Source of the DNA: Renibacterium sp. | GTDB lineage: Bacteria; Actinomycetota; Actinomycetes; Actinomycetales; Micrococcaceae | Direction of reading: 5' to 3' | Assembly (NCBI GenBank): GCA_017419405.1 | Contig: JAFOLH010000015.1 | Location: 62,001 to 126,000, forward strand | Length of the DNA stretch: 64,000 bases | In this document: in pieces, positions 43,289 through 52,432 of the stretch | How positions within the stretch are numbered: the first letter of the stretch is position 1 | Layout: each line of letters starts with the position of its first letter | Translations under genes and position numbers: made by a program | Notes under the pieces: model-generated | Told to the model about the DNA's origin: nothing | Databases searched by the model: none | Seen by the model: the letters and a program-made list of their open reading frames with translations, nothing else

Positions 43289-45280
43289 ATGGCTTTCGCA
43301 CTGCGCGCTACCAGCACTGCCGTCCTTTCCGTGGGCCTGGCTGCCGGGCTGGTCGCCGGGCCGGCAATCACGGCACCGGCAATCACGGCACCGGCGGCCG
43401 CGGCCGCCGTCGGCGACCAGTACTTCGTCGACTGTTCCGCGGCCGCGTCCGGTAATGGCCGCAGCACGCAGTCTCCGTTCAACTCGCTGGACTCGGTCAA
43501 TGCGCTGCTGCTCACCCCCGGAGCCACCGTGTCGCTCAAACGGGGCAGCAGTTGCCGGGGCACTCTGGCCCCGCAAGGCTCGGGAACCGCGGAGTCTCCG
43601 ATTTCGATCGGCGCTTACGGCCCCGGCAGCGCCCGGCCGGTGATCGACGGCAATGGCGCCACCGACACCGTGCTGTTGAAGAACATCCAGGGCATCGAAA
43701 TCCGGGACCTCGAAGTCACGAATGCGAAGCTGCCAGCCAGCAAGCGACGCGGGGTCTTCGTCAACCTGGAGAACTTCGGCACGGCCAGCCACGTCGTGGT
43801 CCAAAACCTCTACGTGCATGACATCGCCGGCGACGACAGCAAGGACACCAACGGCAGCGGCGGGATTCTGGCCGCCGTGACCGGCACCGCCAAATCCAGC
43901 AATTTCGCCGATCTGCAGATCCTGGACAACATCGTGGACACCGTGGACCGCAGCGGCATCGTCGCAGTCGCCTCGGTTTGGCAACAACGCGCCGCCGCTG
44001 GCAATTCGACGATCGACTATCCGTGGACGCCGAACACCGGTGTGGTGATCCGCGGCAATACGGTCAAAAACACCGGTGGCGACGGCATCGTCGCGAGTAC
44101 TTCGAAAGACGCCTTGGTCGAGCGCAATACCGTGGCCGGCTTCCAGAAACGCTCGGCCGGCTACAACGCCGGGATCTGGCCCTGGAATTCTGACGGCACG
44201 GTGTTCCGGTACAACGAAGCCTCCGGTGGGCAGACCACCCGGGACGGCATGGCTTTCGACGTCGACCAGGGCACCGACGGGACGGTTTTCGAGTACAACT
44301 ACAGCCACGACAATGCCGGCGGCTTTTTCCTGCTCTGCAACGCGACCGGCGTGGTGAAGAACGCAGTGATCCGTTACAACATCAGCCAGAACGACAGCTA
44401 CCGCGGCTTCGAGAACTGCAGCGGCGGGATCGAAAGTGCCAGCATTTACAACAACACCATCTACATCGGCCCCGGGATCTCGCAGACCGTGATCAATGAG
44501 AACAACGGAAACGCCCGGAACGTCGTTTTCCGGAACAATCTGGTGCTCAAAGAGGGCAGTGGCAGCGCCAGCTTCAAGCTGGCCTCCGGAAGCAAATACG
44601 TGCTCGGCAACAACGCCGTGTTCAACGTCGCTTCCGTGCCGGCCAATCCGGGCGGCATCGGCGCGGATCCGCGGCTGATGGGCCGCGGCACCGGGAGTTC
44701 GATCCAGGCTTTGGACGGCTATCGGCTGCACGACAGTTCACCTGCGCTGGCTGCCGGGGCGGTGATTCCGGACAACGGCGGACAGGACGCCTTCGGCAAT
44801 CCGGTGTCCGCGGATACCGCTCCCAATATCGGCGCCGACAATGGAGCCGGGGTGGCCGGCCCCGCTCCGGCCCCGGTGCTGGCCAACAGCGCGCCTTCCC
44901 TGGCCAACCCGGGCTTCGAAAGCGGCAGCCTGTCGCCCTGGGCCACGAGCCGGGCCAGCATCAGCAGTGCGGCGCGCAGCGGGGCTTACGCGCTCAGCCT
45001 CAACGCCACCGCCTCGAAGTTCGCCACGGCCGAACAAACTGTGAGCGGGATGACGCCCGGGATGAAATACCGGTTGACCGCCTGGATCGCCTCCGACGGC
45101 CAGCCGACCGTGTTGGGCATGAAGAACAACGGAAACCAGCAGAGTTCATCCTCCAGCAGCACCGGTTGGACCCAGGTCTCGGTCGATTTCACCGCGAACG
45201 GCAGCAGCGCCACGGCGTTCTGCTACCGGCCCACGGCAGGCACCGCCCGATGCGATGATTTCTCGATCAGTCCGCTCTGA
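43289..45280 (+). CDS. Secreted right-handed parallel beta-helix protein with C-terminal carbohydrate-binding-like module
   Basis: A 663-residue secreted protein. The signal peptide (MAFALRATSTAVLSVGLAAG...) ends in an Ala/Pro repeat (PAITAPAITAPA). Residues about 45-480 are a parallel beta-helix with repeated strands such as VVVQNLYVHDIAG, LQILDNIVDTVDRSG, VVIRGNTVKNTGGDGI and VFEYNYSHDNAGGFF; this fold is shared by polysaccharide lyases and GH28/GH110-type hydrolases. The last 125 residues (NPGFESGSLSPWATSRASIS onward) form a CBM4/9-like jelly roll. ATG 43289 has GGAGA ahead. It faces the sulfatase gene; a role in cutting a sulfated polysaccharide is inferred, the specific family is not known. 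Confidence 0.82.
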   Translation: MAFALRATSTAVLSVGLAAGLVAGPAITAPAITAPAAAAAVGDQYFVDCSAAASGNGRSTQSPFNSLDSVNALLLTPGATVSLKRGSSCRGTLAPQGSGTAESPISIGAYGPGSARPVIDGNGATDTVLLKNIQGIEIRDLEVTNAKLPASKRRGVFVNLENFGTASHVVVQNLYVHDIAGDDSKDTNGSGGILAAVTGTAKSSNFADLQILDNIVDTVDRSGIVAVASVWQQRAAAGNSTIDYPWTPNTGVVIRGNTVKNTGGDGIVASTSKDALVERNTVAGFQKRSAGYNAGIWPWNSDGTVFRYNEASGGQTTRDGMAFDVDQGTDGTVFEYNYSHDNAGGFFLLCNATGVVKNAVIRYNISQNDSYRGFENCSGGIESASIYNNTIYIGPGISQTVINENNGNARNVVFRNNLVLKEGSGSASFKLASGSKYVLGNNAVFNVASVPANPGGIGADPRLMGRGTGSSIQALDGYRLHDSSPALAAGAVIPDNGGQDAFGNPVSADTAPNIGADNGAGVAGPAPAPVLANSAPSLANPGFESGSLSPWATSRASISSAARSGAYALSLNATASKFATAEQTVSGMTPGMKYRLTAWIASDGQPTVLGMKNNGNQQSSSSSSTGWTQVSVDFTANGSSATAFCYRPTAGTARCDDFSISPL

Positions 45281-46205
45281 GCTGCGCCTTTGCGGCGGCC
45301 GGCCGCTTCGCTCCGTTGCGCAGCACCACGGCGATTCCGACCACACAGAGCACTAACCCGATCGTCTCGGCCGGGTTGGGCCAGGGCTTGCCGAACCAGA
45401 AGATCTCCGCTGCCCGGACCAGAAACGGCACGGCCAGCGAGACCGTGGCGGTGAAAACCGCGCCCTTGTCATGGATCAACCGGTGTTGGATCAGGTAGAC
45501 CGGAACGTAGACTGCTACACCCAAAACCAGAAACCAGAGCCAATCCAGCGGCGCAATCGCGAAGAATCCGGCGGATGAGCCGGTCGCCGCCAGCAGCAAA
45601 AACAGCAGCACCGTGCCGAACAGGAAAATGCCCAGCAGCAAGTCCCCGGGATCGTACCCCCGGGAGATCCGGGCATAGTGCTGGCCGTAGAGCGCGATCG
45701 AACTCACTGCGATCACCGCGGCGGCAATACCGGCGAGCCGGACCGGGCCGTCAGCCGTAGTGGCTTGGAACGAGCCCAACACATAGACGGCGGCGCCCAC
45801 GACTGCCAACAGCACGGCCAATGCGGCAAGCCCGCCGGATCGCTGTTGGAAGAAAAGCACGCCGAAAACCAGAGACAGGCCAGGCGTCATCGCAATGACC
45901 AGATTGGTCACCGACGTCCCCACCACCGAGATCGCGAAGACCGAGCACAGCGCGTAGACCGCCACGCCGAGCACCCCCGAGACCAGCAACGGAACCGGCT
46001 TGCGCACGATCAACTGGAGGGATCGCACGAGCGCACCCCGGCTGCGCAGCGCGATCAAAAGCAAACCCAAACAGCTGAACAGCGACCGCCCGGCCGCTAC
46101 GGTCTGCGGATCGTTGTGTTCCAACAAAACCCCGGAGAGGACCCAGGTCGCGGCCAACAGCACCGCGAGCGCCGTGCACAGCAACCAGGTCCTGGCCGGG
46201 CTCAC
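45267..46205 (-). CDS. EamA/DMT family transporter
   Basis: A 312-residue membrane protein with ten hydrophobic segments in two EamA halves, the layout of drug/metabolite transporters. MTPGLSLVFGVLFFQQR and SLAVPFLVRAAEIFWFGKPWPNPAETIGLVLCVVGIAVV mark the ends of the halves. Direction and substrate are unknown. Its start overlaps the Gfo/Idh stop (ATGA), so it is cotranscribed with that gene; its end overlaps the convergent beta-helix gene by 14 bases. Confidence 0.82.
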   Translation of the reverse strand: MSPARTWLLCTALAVLLAATWVLSGVLLEHNDPQTVAAGRSLFSCLGLLLIALRSRGALVRSLQLIVRKPVPLLVSGVLGVAVYALCSVFAISVVGTSVTNLVIAMTPGLSLVFGVLFFQQRSGGLAALAVLLAVVGAAVYVLGSFQATTADGPVRLAGIAAAVIAVSSIALYGQHYARISRGYDPGDLLLGIFLFGTVLLFLLLAATGSSAGFFAIAPLDWLWFLVLGVAVYVPVYLIQHRLIHDKGAVFTATVSLAVPFLVRAAEIFWFGKPWPNPAETIGLVLCVVGIAVVLRNGAKRPAAAKAQLRAD

Positions 46206-47449
46206 CGCCCCGCTGCCACATCCGGCACCGTTGCCGCGCGGACCGCACCCCCGGAGTCCGGCTGTCCGGCCTCGAAGTACTCGCGCAGTTCGGCCGCCAG
46301 CTCCGGAACGCGCCGGGCCCCGCCGTCGCTGCGCAAGGACTGCGCGGCGAGCACCCCTGCCGCGACGGCTTCCCGGGCTGCGACCGGGTTGGTCGCAGTC
46401 GGGCCTCCGTACACCGCGAAACGCAGGAACTCGGCAATCAAGGACGGGTCCGCACCGCCGTGCCCCTCGTCGTCGCCGGCGATCACCAGGGTCTCATCGG
46501 GTTCGGGCAGGCTGTGCGTGTGCCGACTGGTCCAGATCTTGATCAACTCCCCCGGGCCGTCGCCGTAGTTCTCGATCCGGCCTTCGGTACCGATCACCGT
46601 GTAATTCCGCCAATAGTCAGGCGTGAACATGCACTGCTGATAGGAAGCCAGCACCCCGTTGTCCAGGACCATCTGCATCATCGAAAGGTCTTCGACGTCG
46701 ATCACCGGATTCAGATCGGTCTGCGCTGCGGGCGGCCAGTTGCCCGCGGAGAACCAATCCCCCATCCGGCGGTCCGAGTTGTCCCGCCGGGAGGCCACGT
46801 CGCCGTACACGCTCAACGATCCGATCGCGGAGACCGAGCGGGTGTATCCACCGGCCAGCCAGTGGATCACATCGATGTCGTGCGCCCCTTTCTGCAACAG
46901 CAGGGAATTGACCTTGGCCCGTTCCGCATGCCAGTCCTTGAAGTAGTAATCCCCGCCGTTGCCCACGAAATGCCGGCACCAGACCGCTTTGACTTCGCCG
47001 ATCCGGCCGGATTCGATGATCTCGCGCATTTGCCGCACCACCGGCATGTGCCGCATATTGTGTCCCACGTAGAGCCGGGTGCCGGTCCGGTAGGCGGTTT
47101 CCAGGATCCGGTCCGCCGCCTCCAGCGAGATGTCCAGCGGCTTTTCGCAAAAGGCCGGGATGCCGGCTTCCAAGAGCGGGATCACCACCTCGGCGTGGGC
47201 GAAGTCCGGGACCAGCACCACGACGGCGTCCGGGCGCTCGGCGATCAGCTCCGCCAAATCCGCGGTGACCTTTGCCTCCGGAAGCTTGGCCGCCGCGTCC
47301 GCCCGGCCCCGTTCGCTCAGGTCGCAGACGATGCTCACCCGGGATCCCCGGGATCCGGCTGCCCCGTTCGAGGGCTGTTCCAAATAGCGCCACAATCCGG
47401 CACGCAGGCCGAACCCCACGATCCCGACGCGCAAATCCAGCTCAGTCAT
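46202..47449 (-). CDS. Gfo/Idh/MocA family oxidoreductase
   Basis: A 415-residue NAD(P)-dependent sugar oxidoreductase. The dinucleotide fold is VGIVGFGLRAGLWRYLEQ, with the family hallmark FCEKPLDISLEAADRI (EKP) and the second-domain catalytic region LLLQKGAHDIDVIHWLAGG (DxxH). Relatives act on inositol, glucose-fructose or galactosides, or use a redox step to cleave glycosidic bonds. ATG 47449 follows AAAGGACA; the upstream frame runs through a palindrome. It lies 98 bases after the LacI gene, separated by that palindrome. Confidence 0.88.
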   Translation of the reverse strand: MTELDLRVGIVGFGLRAGLWRYLEQPSNGAAGSRGSRVSIVCDLSERGRADAAAKLPEAKVTADLAELIAERPDAVVVLVPDFAHAEVVIPLLEAGIPAFCEKPLDISLEAADRILETAYRTGTRLYVGHNMRHMPVVRQMREIIESGRIGEVKAVWCRHFVGNGGDYYFKDWHAERAKVNSLLLQKGAHDIDVIHWLAGGYTRSVSAIGSLSVYGDVASRRDNSDRRMGDWFSAGNWPPAAQTDLNPVIDVEDLSMMQMVLDNGVLASYQQCMFTPDYWRNYTVIGTEGRIENYGDGPGELIKIWTSRHTHSLPEPDETLVIAGDDEGHGGADPSLIAEFLRFAVYGGPTATNPVAAREAVAAGVLAAQSLRSDGGARRVPELAAELREYFEAGQPDSGGAVRAATVPDVAAGR

Positions 47450-47469
47450 AGTTTGTCCTTTCCTCTTCC

Positions 47470-47532
47470 CGCTGAGCGTTGACTTATGGCGGTCAATCAG
47501 GTTCCATAGCCGCCACAAGTCAACGCTCAGCG
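47470..47532. repeat. Long palindrome between lacI and the Gfo/Idh gene
   Basis: Arms of 23 bases, 47470-47492 (starts CGCTGAGCGTTGACTT) and 47510-47532 (ends AAGTCAACGCTCAGCG), mismatch at one position around a 17-base loop. It sits in the 98-base gap on the common strand, so it could end or attenuate transcription before the Gfo/Idh gene. Sequence differs from the repeat at 41.7 and 56.2 kb. Confidence 0.8.
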
Positions 47533-47547
47533 GGGTTTGTGCAAGTT

Positions 47548-48543
47548 TCAGGGAGCGCTTTCGCGCACGAAAATCTTCCAGGGAAAATCGATGACCCGAG
47601 CCGGCGAATCATCGCCTTGCGCCCGGCGCACCAAGAGCTCCGCCACCGCGTCGAAGAACCCTTCCGGGCCCACCGAAGTCAGGCTCGGCGCCATCCTTTC
47701 CCCTTCCTCGGTATTGCCGACGCCGACCACGTCCAGGTCCGTGCCGATCCGGAGGCCGAGCCGTTGCGCCGCATTCACCGCGCTCATCGCAGCGAAATCC
47801 GTCGTCGCATAGATTGCGGTCGGCCGGTCGGCCCGATCCAACAACCGCATCGCCGCGGCATAGGCGCTCGCCGGCGAGCGGTCGAAGGTGGCGATGAAGT
47901 CGTTGCGCAACGGGATCCCGGCCGCCGCCAATCCGTCCACATAGGGTTGGAATCTGGCCGGATCCGAGTTGTTCCGGGACCGTTCGGTGGTCAGGATCGC
48001 GATTTCGCGGTGTTTTCCGAGCAGATGCTGCACCGCCAGCACACAGCCGGGGCCGGCCAACGAACGGATCACGTCGAAGCCGGCGGCCGGCAACTCTTCC
48101 TGGAAGACCACCAGCCGTTTGCCCTGTCCGGCGAACGCCTCGAGTTCCGGCTGCTTCCCGGGCGAAGCCGCATCGATGAACACCGCATCGGCGTCGTGGC
48201 CCCGGAGCACGCTGGCCCAATCGGCGTCGGCCAGAATCATCGGCGTGATGCCCAGCGGCATCGCACGGCGTTGCACCGCTTCGATCACGCCCAGTGCCCA
48301 GGGATCCGAAAGCATGGTCAGCGAGAGCAGGATGGTTTCGGTCCGTCCGGTCCGGATCTTGCGGGCGGCCCGGTCCGGGCTGTAGCCCAAGCGCCCGGCG
48401 ACCTCCCGGATCCGTTCCGCCGTGGCCTTCGCCACCCCGCCGTTTCCGTCCGGCGAACCGGATCGGCCGGAGAGCACATAGGAAACCGACGCCGTCGAAA
48501 CCCCAGCCTGCTCGGCGACCTGCTTGATGGTCACTCTGCCCAC
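47548..48543 (-). CDS. LacI family transcriptional regulator
   Basis: A 331-residue LacI-type repressor. The helix-turn-helix is VTIKQVAEQAGVSTASVSYVLSG with the hinge helix (RKIRTGRTETILLSL region) and a periplasmic-binding-like sugar domain (IYATTDFAAMSAVNAAQRLGLRIGTDLDVVGVGNTE). It follows the binding-protein gene of an ABC sugar transporter and likely represses the whole locus through the perfect operator at 52417-52432. Confidence 0.9.
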   Translation of the reverse strand: MGRVTIKQVAEQAGVSTASVSYVLSGRSGSPDGNGGVAKATAERIREVAGRLGYSPDRAARKIRTGRTETILLSLTMLSDPWALGVIEAVQRRAMPLGITPMILADADWASVLRGHDADAVFIDAASPGKQPELEAFAGQGKRLVVFQEELPAAGFDVIRSLAGPGCVLAVQHLLGKHREIAILTTERSRNNSDPARFQPYVDGLAAAGIPLRNDFIATFDRSPASAYAAAMRLLDRADRPTAIYATTDFAAMSAVNAAQRLGLRIGTDLDVVGVGNTEEGERMAPSLTSVGPEGFFDAVAELLVRRAQGDDSPARVIDFPWKIFVRESAP

Positions 48544-48603
48544 TGGCCTGCTCTCCCATTCCGTCCGCTGGACACTGCCCCCGACTGCCCGGGATTCCTG
48601 CTG

Positions 48604-50289
48604 CTACTTGCCGGTGACCGGCACGTCGGCCGGCAGCACGTTCTGATATTCCTCGCGGATTTTGTCGCCTCCATCAGCCTTCCAGCGCTTCACCGCGTCC
48701 GGCAGATCGGAGACTTTGGCCCGTCCGGTGATGATATCCACAATCTTGTCCCGGAAGGTCTTGGTGATCTTCGCCCCGACCTTGGCATTGGTGTCCGAAT
48801 ACGTGCCATTGGTCGGATTCCGCTGCGCGAACTCGAGGAGTTTCTTCTCTTGTTCGTAAATGTACTTCGTGTCGTCCGGAAACGCCGGATTGAAAATCAC
48901 CTTTTCCGGGCTGGTCATGATGTTCAAGGCGCTGGCCAAACCTGGGATGTCGGTGCTTCCGGTGCTGGAATAGACCGGATTTCCGGAGTCGTCCAGCAGA
49001 TAATCCTTGCCTTTTTCGCCATAGTTCTTCTGCATGTACTCCACCGTGCCGAAGGGCGCCGAAAGATAATCCACCAAGCTCAGCAACTCGCGGATTTTGG
49101 CCTCGTCAGCCTTTTTGAAGGCGGTGAAGCCGACCGTTCCGTAACCCATGTCATAGGTCGGCTTGCCGCCCTTGACCGCGGCGAACGGAACCAGGATTTC
49201 GGTCTGCGCCTCGGCGCTCAGATTCCGATACCGGCGGATGTCGTGCGGGCCCACGATCACCTGGGCGGCGATCGAACCGTTGACCACCCGGTTGGAGATG
49301 TCGGTGGCGTTCGCGTCCGGGTAGAACACCCCGGCAGCGAAGAGCTTCACCGCGTACTCCAAACCGGCTTGATACTCGGGCGTCTCGTAGAGATGGGTCA
49401 GCGTCCGGTCCTGGTTGACCGCCCAGCTGTTCGGGGCGCCGTACCATTCGGTGAACATGTGCAGCATGTTGACCAAGGAGCCGCCGGCGATCGATTCCAA
49501 TGCGTATTTGCCTTCATTGGGCCGGGTGAGCTCCTTGGCCTTGGCGAAGAACTCCTCGGCATCGGCGGAAGCCATCCCGCCCACTTGCGCCCAGACCCCT
49601 TTGTTCCCGGCCATCACCTGGCCGAACGGCGTGCTCGGTATCGGCGCGCCCCAGATCTTGCCATTGACCACTGCGGTCTTCCAGGAATCCGGCTTGAGCG
49701 CAGCGAGGTTGGGGTACTGCAGCACCGCATCGCCGGAGAGGTAATCCGAGAGGTCTTGGAATTTCGCTTCGAGCATCGGACCGACATTCGGGATGCCCTG
49801 GTTCGGCGGAATCCACATCAAGTCCGGCAGCGAATCGCCGGCCAGCACGGTGGCGAACTTGGCCGGGTAGCCGTCTCCGACGTCCTCGACGATCTGCAGG
49901 TCCAGCGTTCCGCCGAGCGCCGCATTGAGCCGTTGCCAGAACGCGTTGTCCGGCATCGCCGGGGACATCGTTTCGAAGGTTTCGGTGAGCGCGCTGACCG
50001 CCCCTTTCAAGGGCGCCCCGGGCGTCGATGCCACAAGCTCGGCCGGAACTTTGAGGAACGCCGCTTGCAGCCCCTGCGCGTTGCCGGGCAAATCGGGCAG
50101 CACCTTGCTGAACTCGCGGTAGGTCGGCAGTTTGACCTGGGCGGAGGCCGCTGCGCCGCCGCCGTTGCTTCCGCCGCTGCCGCATCCGGTCAGGGTTCCA
50201 CCCAGGGCCAGCGCGGTCACCGAGAATCCGGCGAGTCCCAGAAACCCGCGCCGGTTGAATCCGGTGGCAGCCTTGTTGTCCATGTTCAT
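48604..50289 (-). CDS. ABC sugar transporter substrate-binding lipoprotein (family 1, LplA-like)
   Basis: A 561-residue extracellular binding protein. The N-terminus combines a twin-arginine motif (NRRGFLGLAG) and a lipobox (TLTGC), so export by Tat and lipid anchoring are likely. Its large size and text such as FEYAVKLFAAGVFYPDA-like segments and YMGYGTVG suit the LplA/YtcQ group, which serve complex oligosaccharides. It is third in the transporter operon, 49 bases after the second permease. A start at ATG 50283 is also possible. Confidence 0.88.
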   Translation of the reverse strand: MNMDNKAATGFNRRGFLGLAGFSVTALALGGTLTGCGSGGSNGGGAAASAQVKLPTYREFSKVLPDLPGNAQGLQAAFLKVPAELVASTPGAPLKGAVSALTETFETMSPAMPDNAFWQRLNAALGGTLDLQIVEDVGDGYPAKFATVLAGDSLPDLMWIPPNQGIPNVGPMLEAKFQDLSDYLSGDAVLQYPNLAALKPDSWKTAVVNGKIWGAPIPSTPFGQVMAGNKGVWAQVGGMASADAEEFFAKAKELTRPNEGKYALESIAGGSLVNMLHMFTEWYGAPNSWAVNQDRTLTHLYETPEYQAGLEYAVKLFAAGVFYPDANATDISNRVVNGSIAAQVIVGPHDIRRYRNLSAEAQTEILVPFAAVKGGKPTYDMGYGTVGFTAFKKADEAKIRELLSLVDYLSAPFGTVEYMQKNYGEKGKDYLLDDSGNPVYSSTGSTDIPGLASALNIMTSPEKVIFNPAFPDDTKYIYEQEKKLLEFAQRNPTNGTYSDTNAKVGAKITKTFRDKIVDIITGRAKVSDLPDAVKRWKADGGDKIREEYQNVLPADVPVTGK

Positions 50290-50338
50290 GACGCCTGCTT
50301 TCTCTCAGAGGTGTGTGCCTGTGCTTGCATACCGGGCC

Positions 50339-51283
50339 TCAGCCCTTGATCGCGCCGGTGATGACGCCCTTGTTGAAATGTTTTTGGATGAAGGGGTAGA
50401 TCAGCAGGATCGGCACCAGCGCCACCACCACCACCGCCATCTGCATCGACTGCGGCGGCGGCGACGTCGCCACGCCCAACTGGTCCGCCAACGAACCGCC
50501 CTGCACCACGAAGTTCCGCAATACCAGTTGCACCGGGTACAGCGTCTTGTCGTTGATGTAGAGCAAGGCGTTGAAGAAGGCGTTCCAGAACCCCACCGCG
50601 TAGAAGAGCCCGACGACGGCGACCACGGCTTTGGACAAGGGCAGCACGATCCGCCACAGGATCGTGAAATCGCTGGCCCCGTCGATCTTGGCGCTTTCGA
50701 TCAACTCTTGCGGCAGACCCATGAAAAACGCCCGCATCACCACGAAATTGAACGCTACGAAGATCCCGGGCAGGATCAACGACCACACGGTGTTCAACAA
50801 GCCGAGCTGTTTGACCATCAGGAACATCGGGATCAATCCGGGGGCGAACAGCAGGGTGAACAGGACCAGGAGCAGCGCTGGACGGGAAAACAGCACCATC
50901 CGGCTGGTCGCGTAGGCCATGGTCACCGTGACGAAGAGCGCGAGCGCGGTGCCCACCGCGGTGATGAAAGCACTCACGCCGAGCGCCCGGAGCATGAAGG
51001 CACTGCTGAAAATCGTCTGGTAGGCCTGGATCGTCGGGCGCTCGGGCCACAGCACATATCCGCCTGCGGCAACCAGCTGCTTATCGTCCGCGAGCGACGT
51101 CGCGACCACCAGGAGTAAGGGCACCAGGATGGAAAGCGTGATCAGACCGATGATCACTGCTTTGAGCCCTTGGTACCACGGCGACGGCCGTTCTTTCCAT
51201 GCCGGGCGGGAGGGGTTGAAAGTCAGCCCGGCTTTGCGCCGGCGTCGGGCTGCTGCTCCTGGCGGGGCCAATAGGGAGTTCAT
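50339..51283 (-). CDS. Carbohydrate ABC transporter permease (MalG/YtcP-like)
   Basis: A 314-residue inner-membrane permease with six hydrophobic segments and the EAA-type coupling loop ELIESAKIDGASDFTILWRIVLPLSKAV near residue 200. It pairs with the preceding permease and binding protein for sugar import. ATG 51283 overlaps the upstream stop (ATGA); the longer frame belongs to the other gene. No ATPase gene is in the operon, so a shared ATPase of the MsmK/UgpC type must be encoded elsewhere. Confidence 0.91.
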   Translation of the reverse strand: MNSLLAPPGAAARRRRKAGLTFNPSRPAWKERPSPWYQGLKAVIIGLITLSILVPLLLVVATSLADDKQLVAAGGYVLWPERPTIQAYQTIFSSAFMLRALGVSAFITAVGTALALFVTVTMAYATSRMVLFSRPALLLVLFTLLFAPGLIPMFLMVKQLGLLNTVWSLILPGIFVAFNFVVMRAFFMGLPQELIESAKIDGASDFTILWRIVLPLSKAVVAVVGLFYAVGFWNAFFNALLYINDKTLYPVQLVLRNFVVQGGSLADQLGVATSPPPQSMQMAVVVVALVPILLIYPFIQKHFNKGVITGAIKG

Positions 51284-52368
51284 CGGAGCGCTGCCTTTCT
51301 GCTCTGCTTGGTGCTGCCGGGGCCGGCTTGGAAGATGCCGGATTCGCCGAACCGGTGCGCCACCTTGTTCGCGAAATAGATCAAGATCGCGCCGACCACG
51401 CCTTTGGCCAACCCGGCGGCCGCACCGGAGCTCCACCCGCCGCCGACGACGCCGGAGAAGTAAGTGAAGGTGTCCAGCACTTCGGCCGCGCCCGGACCGA
51501 CCGCGTCCCGTTGCAGCAAGAACTGTTCGAAGCCGACGCTGAGGATGTCGCCGATCCGCAGGATCAGCAAGAGCACGATCACCGCGCGCAACCCGGGCAA
51601 AGTGATGTGCCAGAGCCGGCGCCAGCGGCCGGCCCCGTCAGCGGCTGCGGCCTCGTACAACGAGGCATCGATCTGGGCCAGGGCGGCGAGGAAGATGATC
51701 ATCGCCCAACCGGCATCCTTCCAGACCAGCTGGACCGTGGAGAGCAACGGGAAGGTATCCGGGTTGGTCATGAACGGAATCGCGTCCAGGCCCCACTGCC
51801 GGAGCAGGTTGTTGATCAGGCCCGCGCCACCGAGCATTTGTTGGAAGAGCGCGATGACCAGCACCCAGGACAGGAAGTGCGGCAAGTAGACCACGCTCTG
51901 GAACCAGCGGCGCAGTTTCGAGCTCATCAGCGAATCCACGATCAGGGCCAACCCCAGCGGAACCGGGAAAAAGAGCACCAGCTGCCACACCGCCAAGACC
52001 AAGGTGTTGCGCAGCGCAGTCCAGAAATCCGGATTGTTGAAGAGTTCCACGAAGTTCTGCCAACCGACCCAGTCGCTGTTCTCGATGCCCAGGAACGGTT
52101 GGTAGTCCTGGAACGCGATCACATTGCCCAGAATCGGGATGTAGAAGAACAGCGCCAGGAACAACAGGCCCGGGACCATGAGCAGTAACATCTGCCAATC
52201 CCGCCGGAACCGCACCCCGAACGGGACTTTCTTCGGTTTCCCGGTCGGCCCGGCAGCCGCGCTTCCGGCACCGGACGGAGCTCCCGAGATGGCCGCCGCG
52301 CTGGCCGAACGGCGTCGGCCGCCACCGGGTTTCGGCGCATCCGGGCGTTGCAGGGTGGCTGAACCCAT
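51280..52368 (-). CDS. Carbohydrate ABC transporter permease (LplB/UgpA-like)
   Basis: A 362-residue permease with a long, low-complexity Ala/Gly/Ser-rich N-terminus (about 50 residues) before six membrane segments. The coupling loop is ASLYEAAAADGAGRWRRLWHITLPGLRAV near residue 235. The segment VFYIPILGNVIAFQDYQPF-like text near residue 75 is typical of LplB proteins. First gene of the transporter operon, 49 bases downstream of the LacI-type operator. Confidence 0.91.
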   Translation of the reverse strand: MGSATLQRPDAPKPGGGRRRSASAAAISGAPSGAGSAAAGPTGKPKKVPFGVRFRRDWQMLLLMVPGLLFLALFFYIPILGNVIAFQDYQPFLGIENSDWVGWQNFVELFNNPDFWTALRNTLVLAVWQLVLFFPVPLGLALIVDSLMSSKLRRWFQSVVYLPHFLSWVLVIALFQQMLGGAGLINNLLRQWGLDAIPFMTNPDTFPLLSTVQLVWKDAGWAMIIFLAALAQIDASLYEAAAADGAGRWRRLWHITLPGLRAVIVLLLILRIGDILSVGFEQFLLQRDAVGPGAAEVLDTFTYFSGVVGGGWSSGAAAGLAKGVVGAILIYFANKVAHRFGESGIFQAGPGSTKQSRKAALR

Positions 52369-52416
52369 GGAGTCCCTCTCTGGCCAGGAACTGGGTCAGT
52401 GACTCAGCTCACAGTC

Positions 52417-52432
52417 TGTTAAACGTTTAACA
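52417..52432. promoter_or_regulatory. LacI-type operator upstream of the sugar transporter operon
   Basis: TGTTAAAC-GTTTAACA is a perfect 16-base palindrome with the central CG step expected for LacI/GalR regulators. It lies 49 bases before the first permease start. The LacI gene three genes downstream is the natural candidate to bind it. Confidence 0.78.

Noticed and set aside
43357-43396. Short tandem repeat GCAATCACGGCACCG in the beta-helix gene
   Set aside because: It only encodes a doubled Pro-Ala-Ile-Thr-Ala unit at the signal-peptide end; likely neutral.
41717-44731. 1004-codon open frame on the minus strand
   Set aside because: It is the antisense of the beta-helix gene joined to an off-frame of the sulfatase; Arg/Gly-rich composition and no domain.
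47479-50349. 956-codon open frame on the plus strand
   Set aside because: Antisense of the LacI and binding-protein genes; long because third positions are GC-rich.
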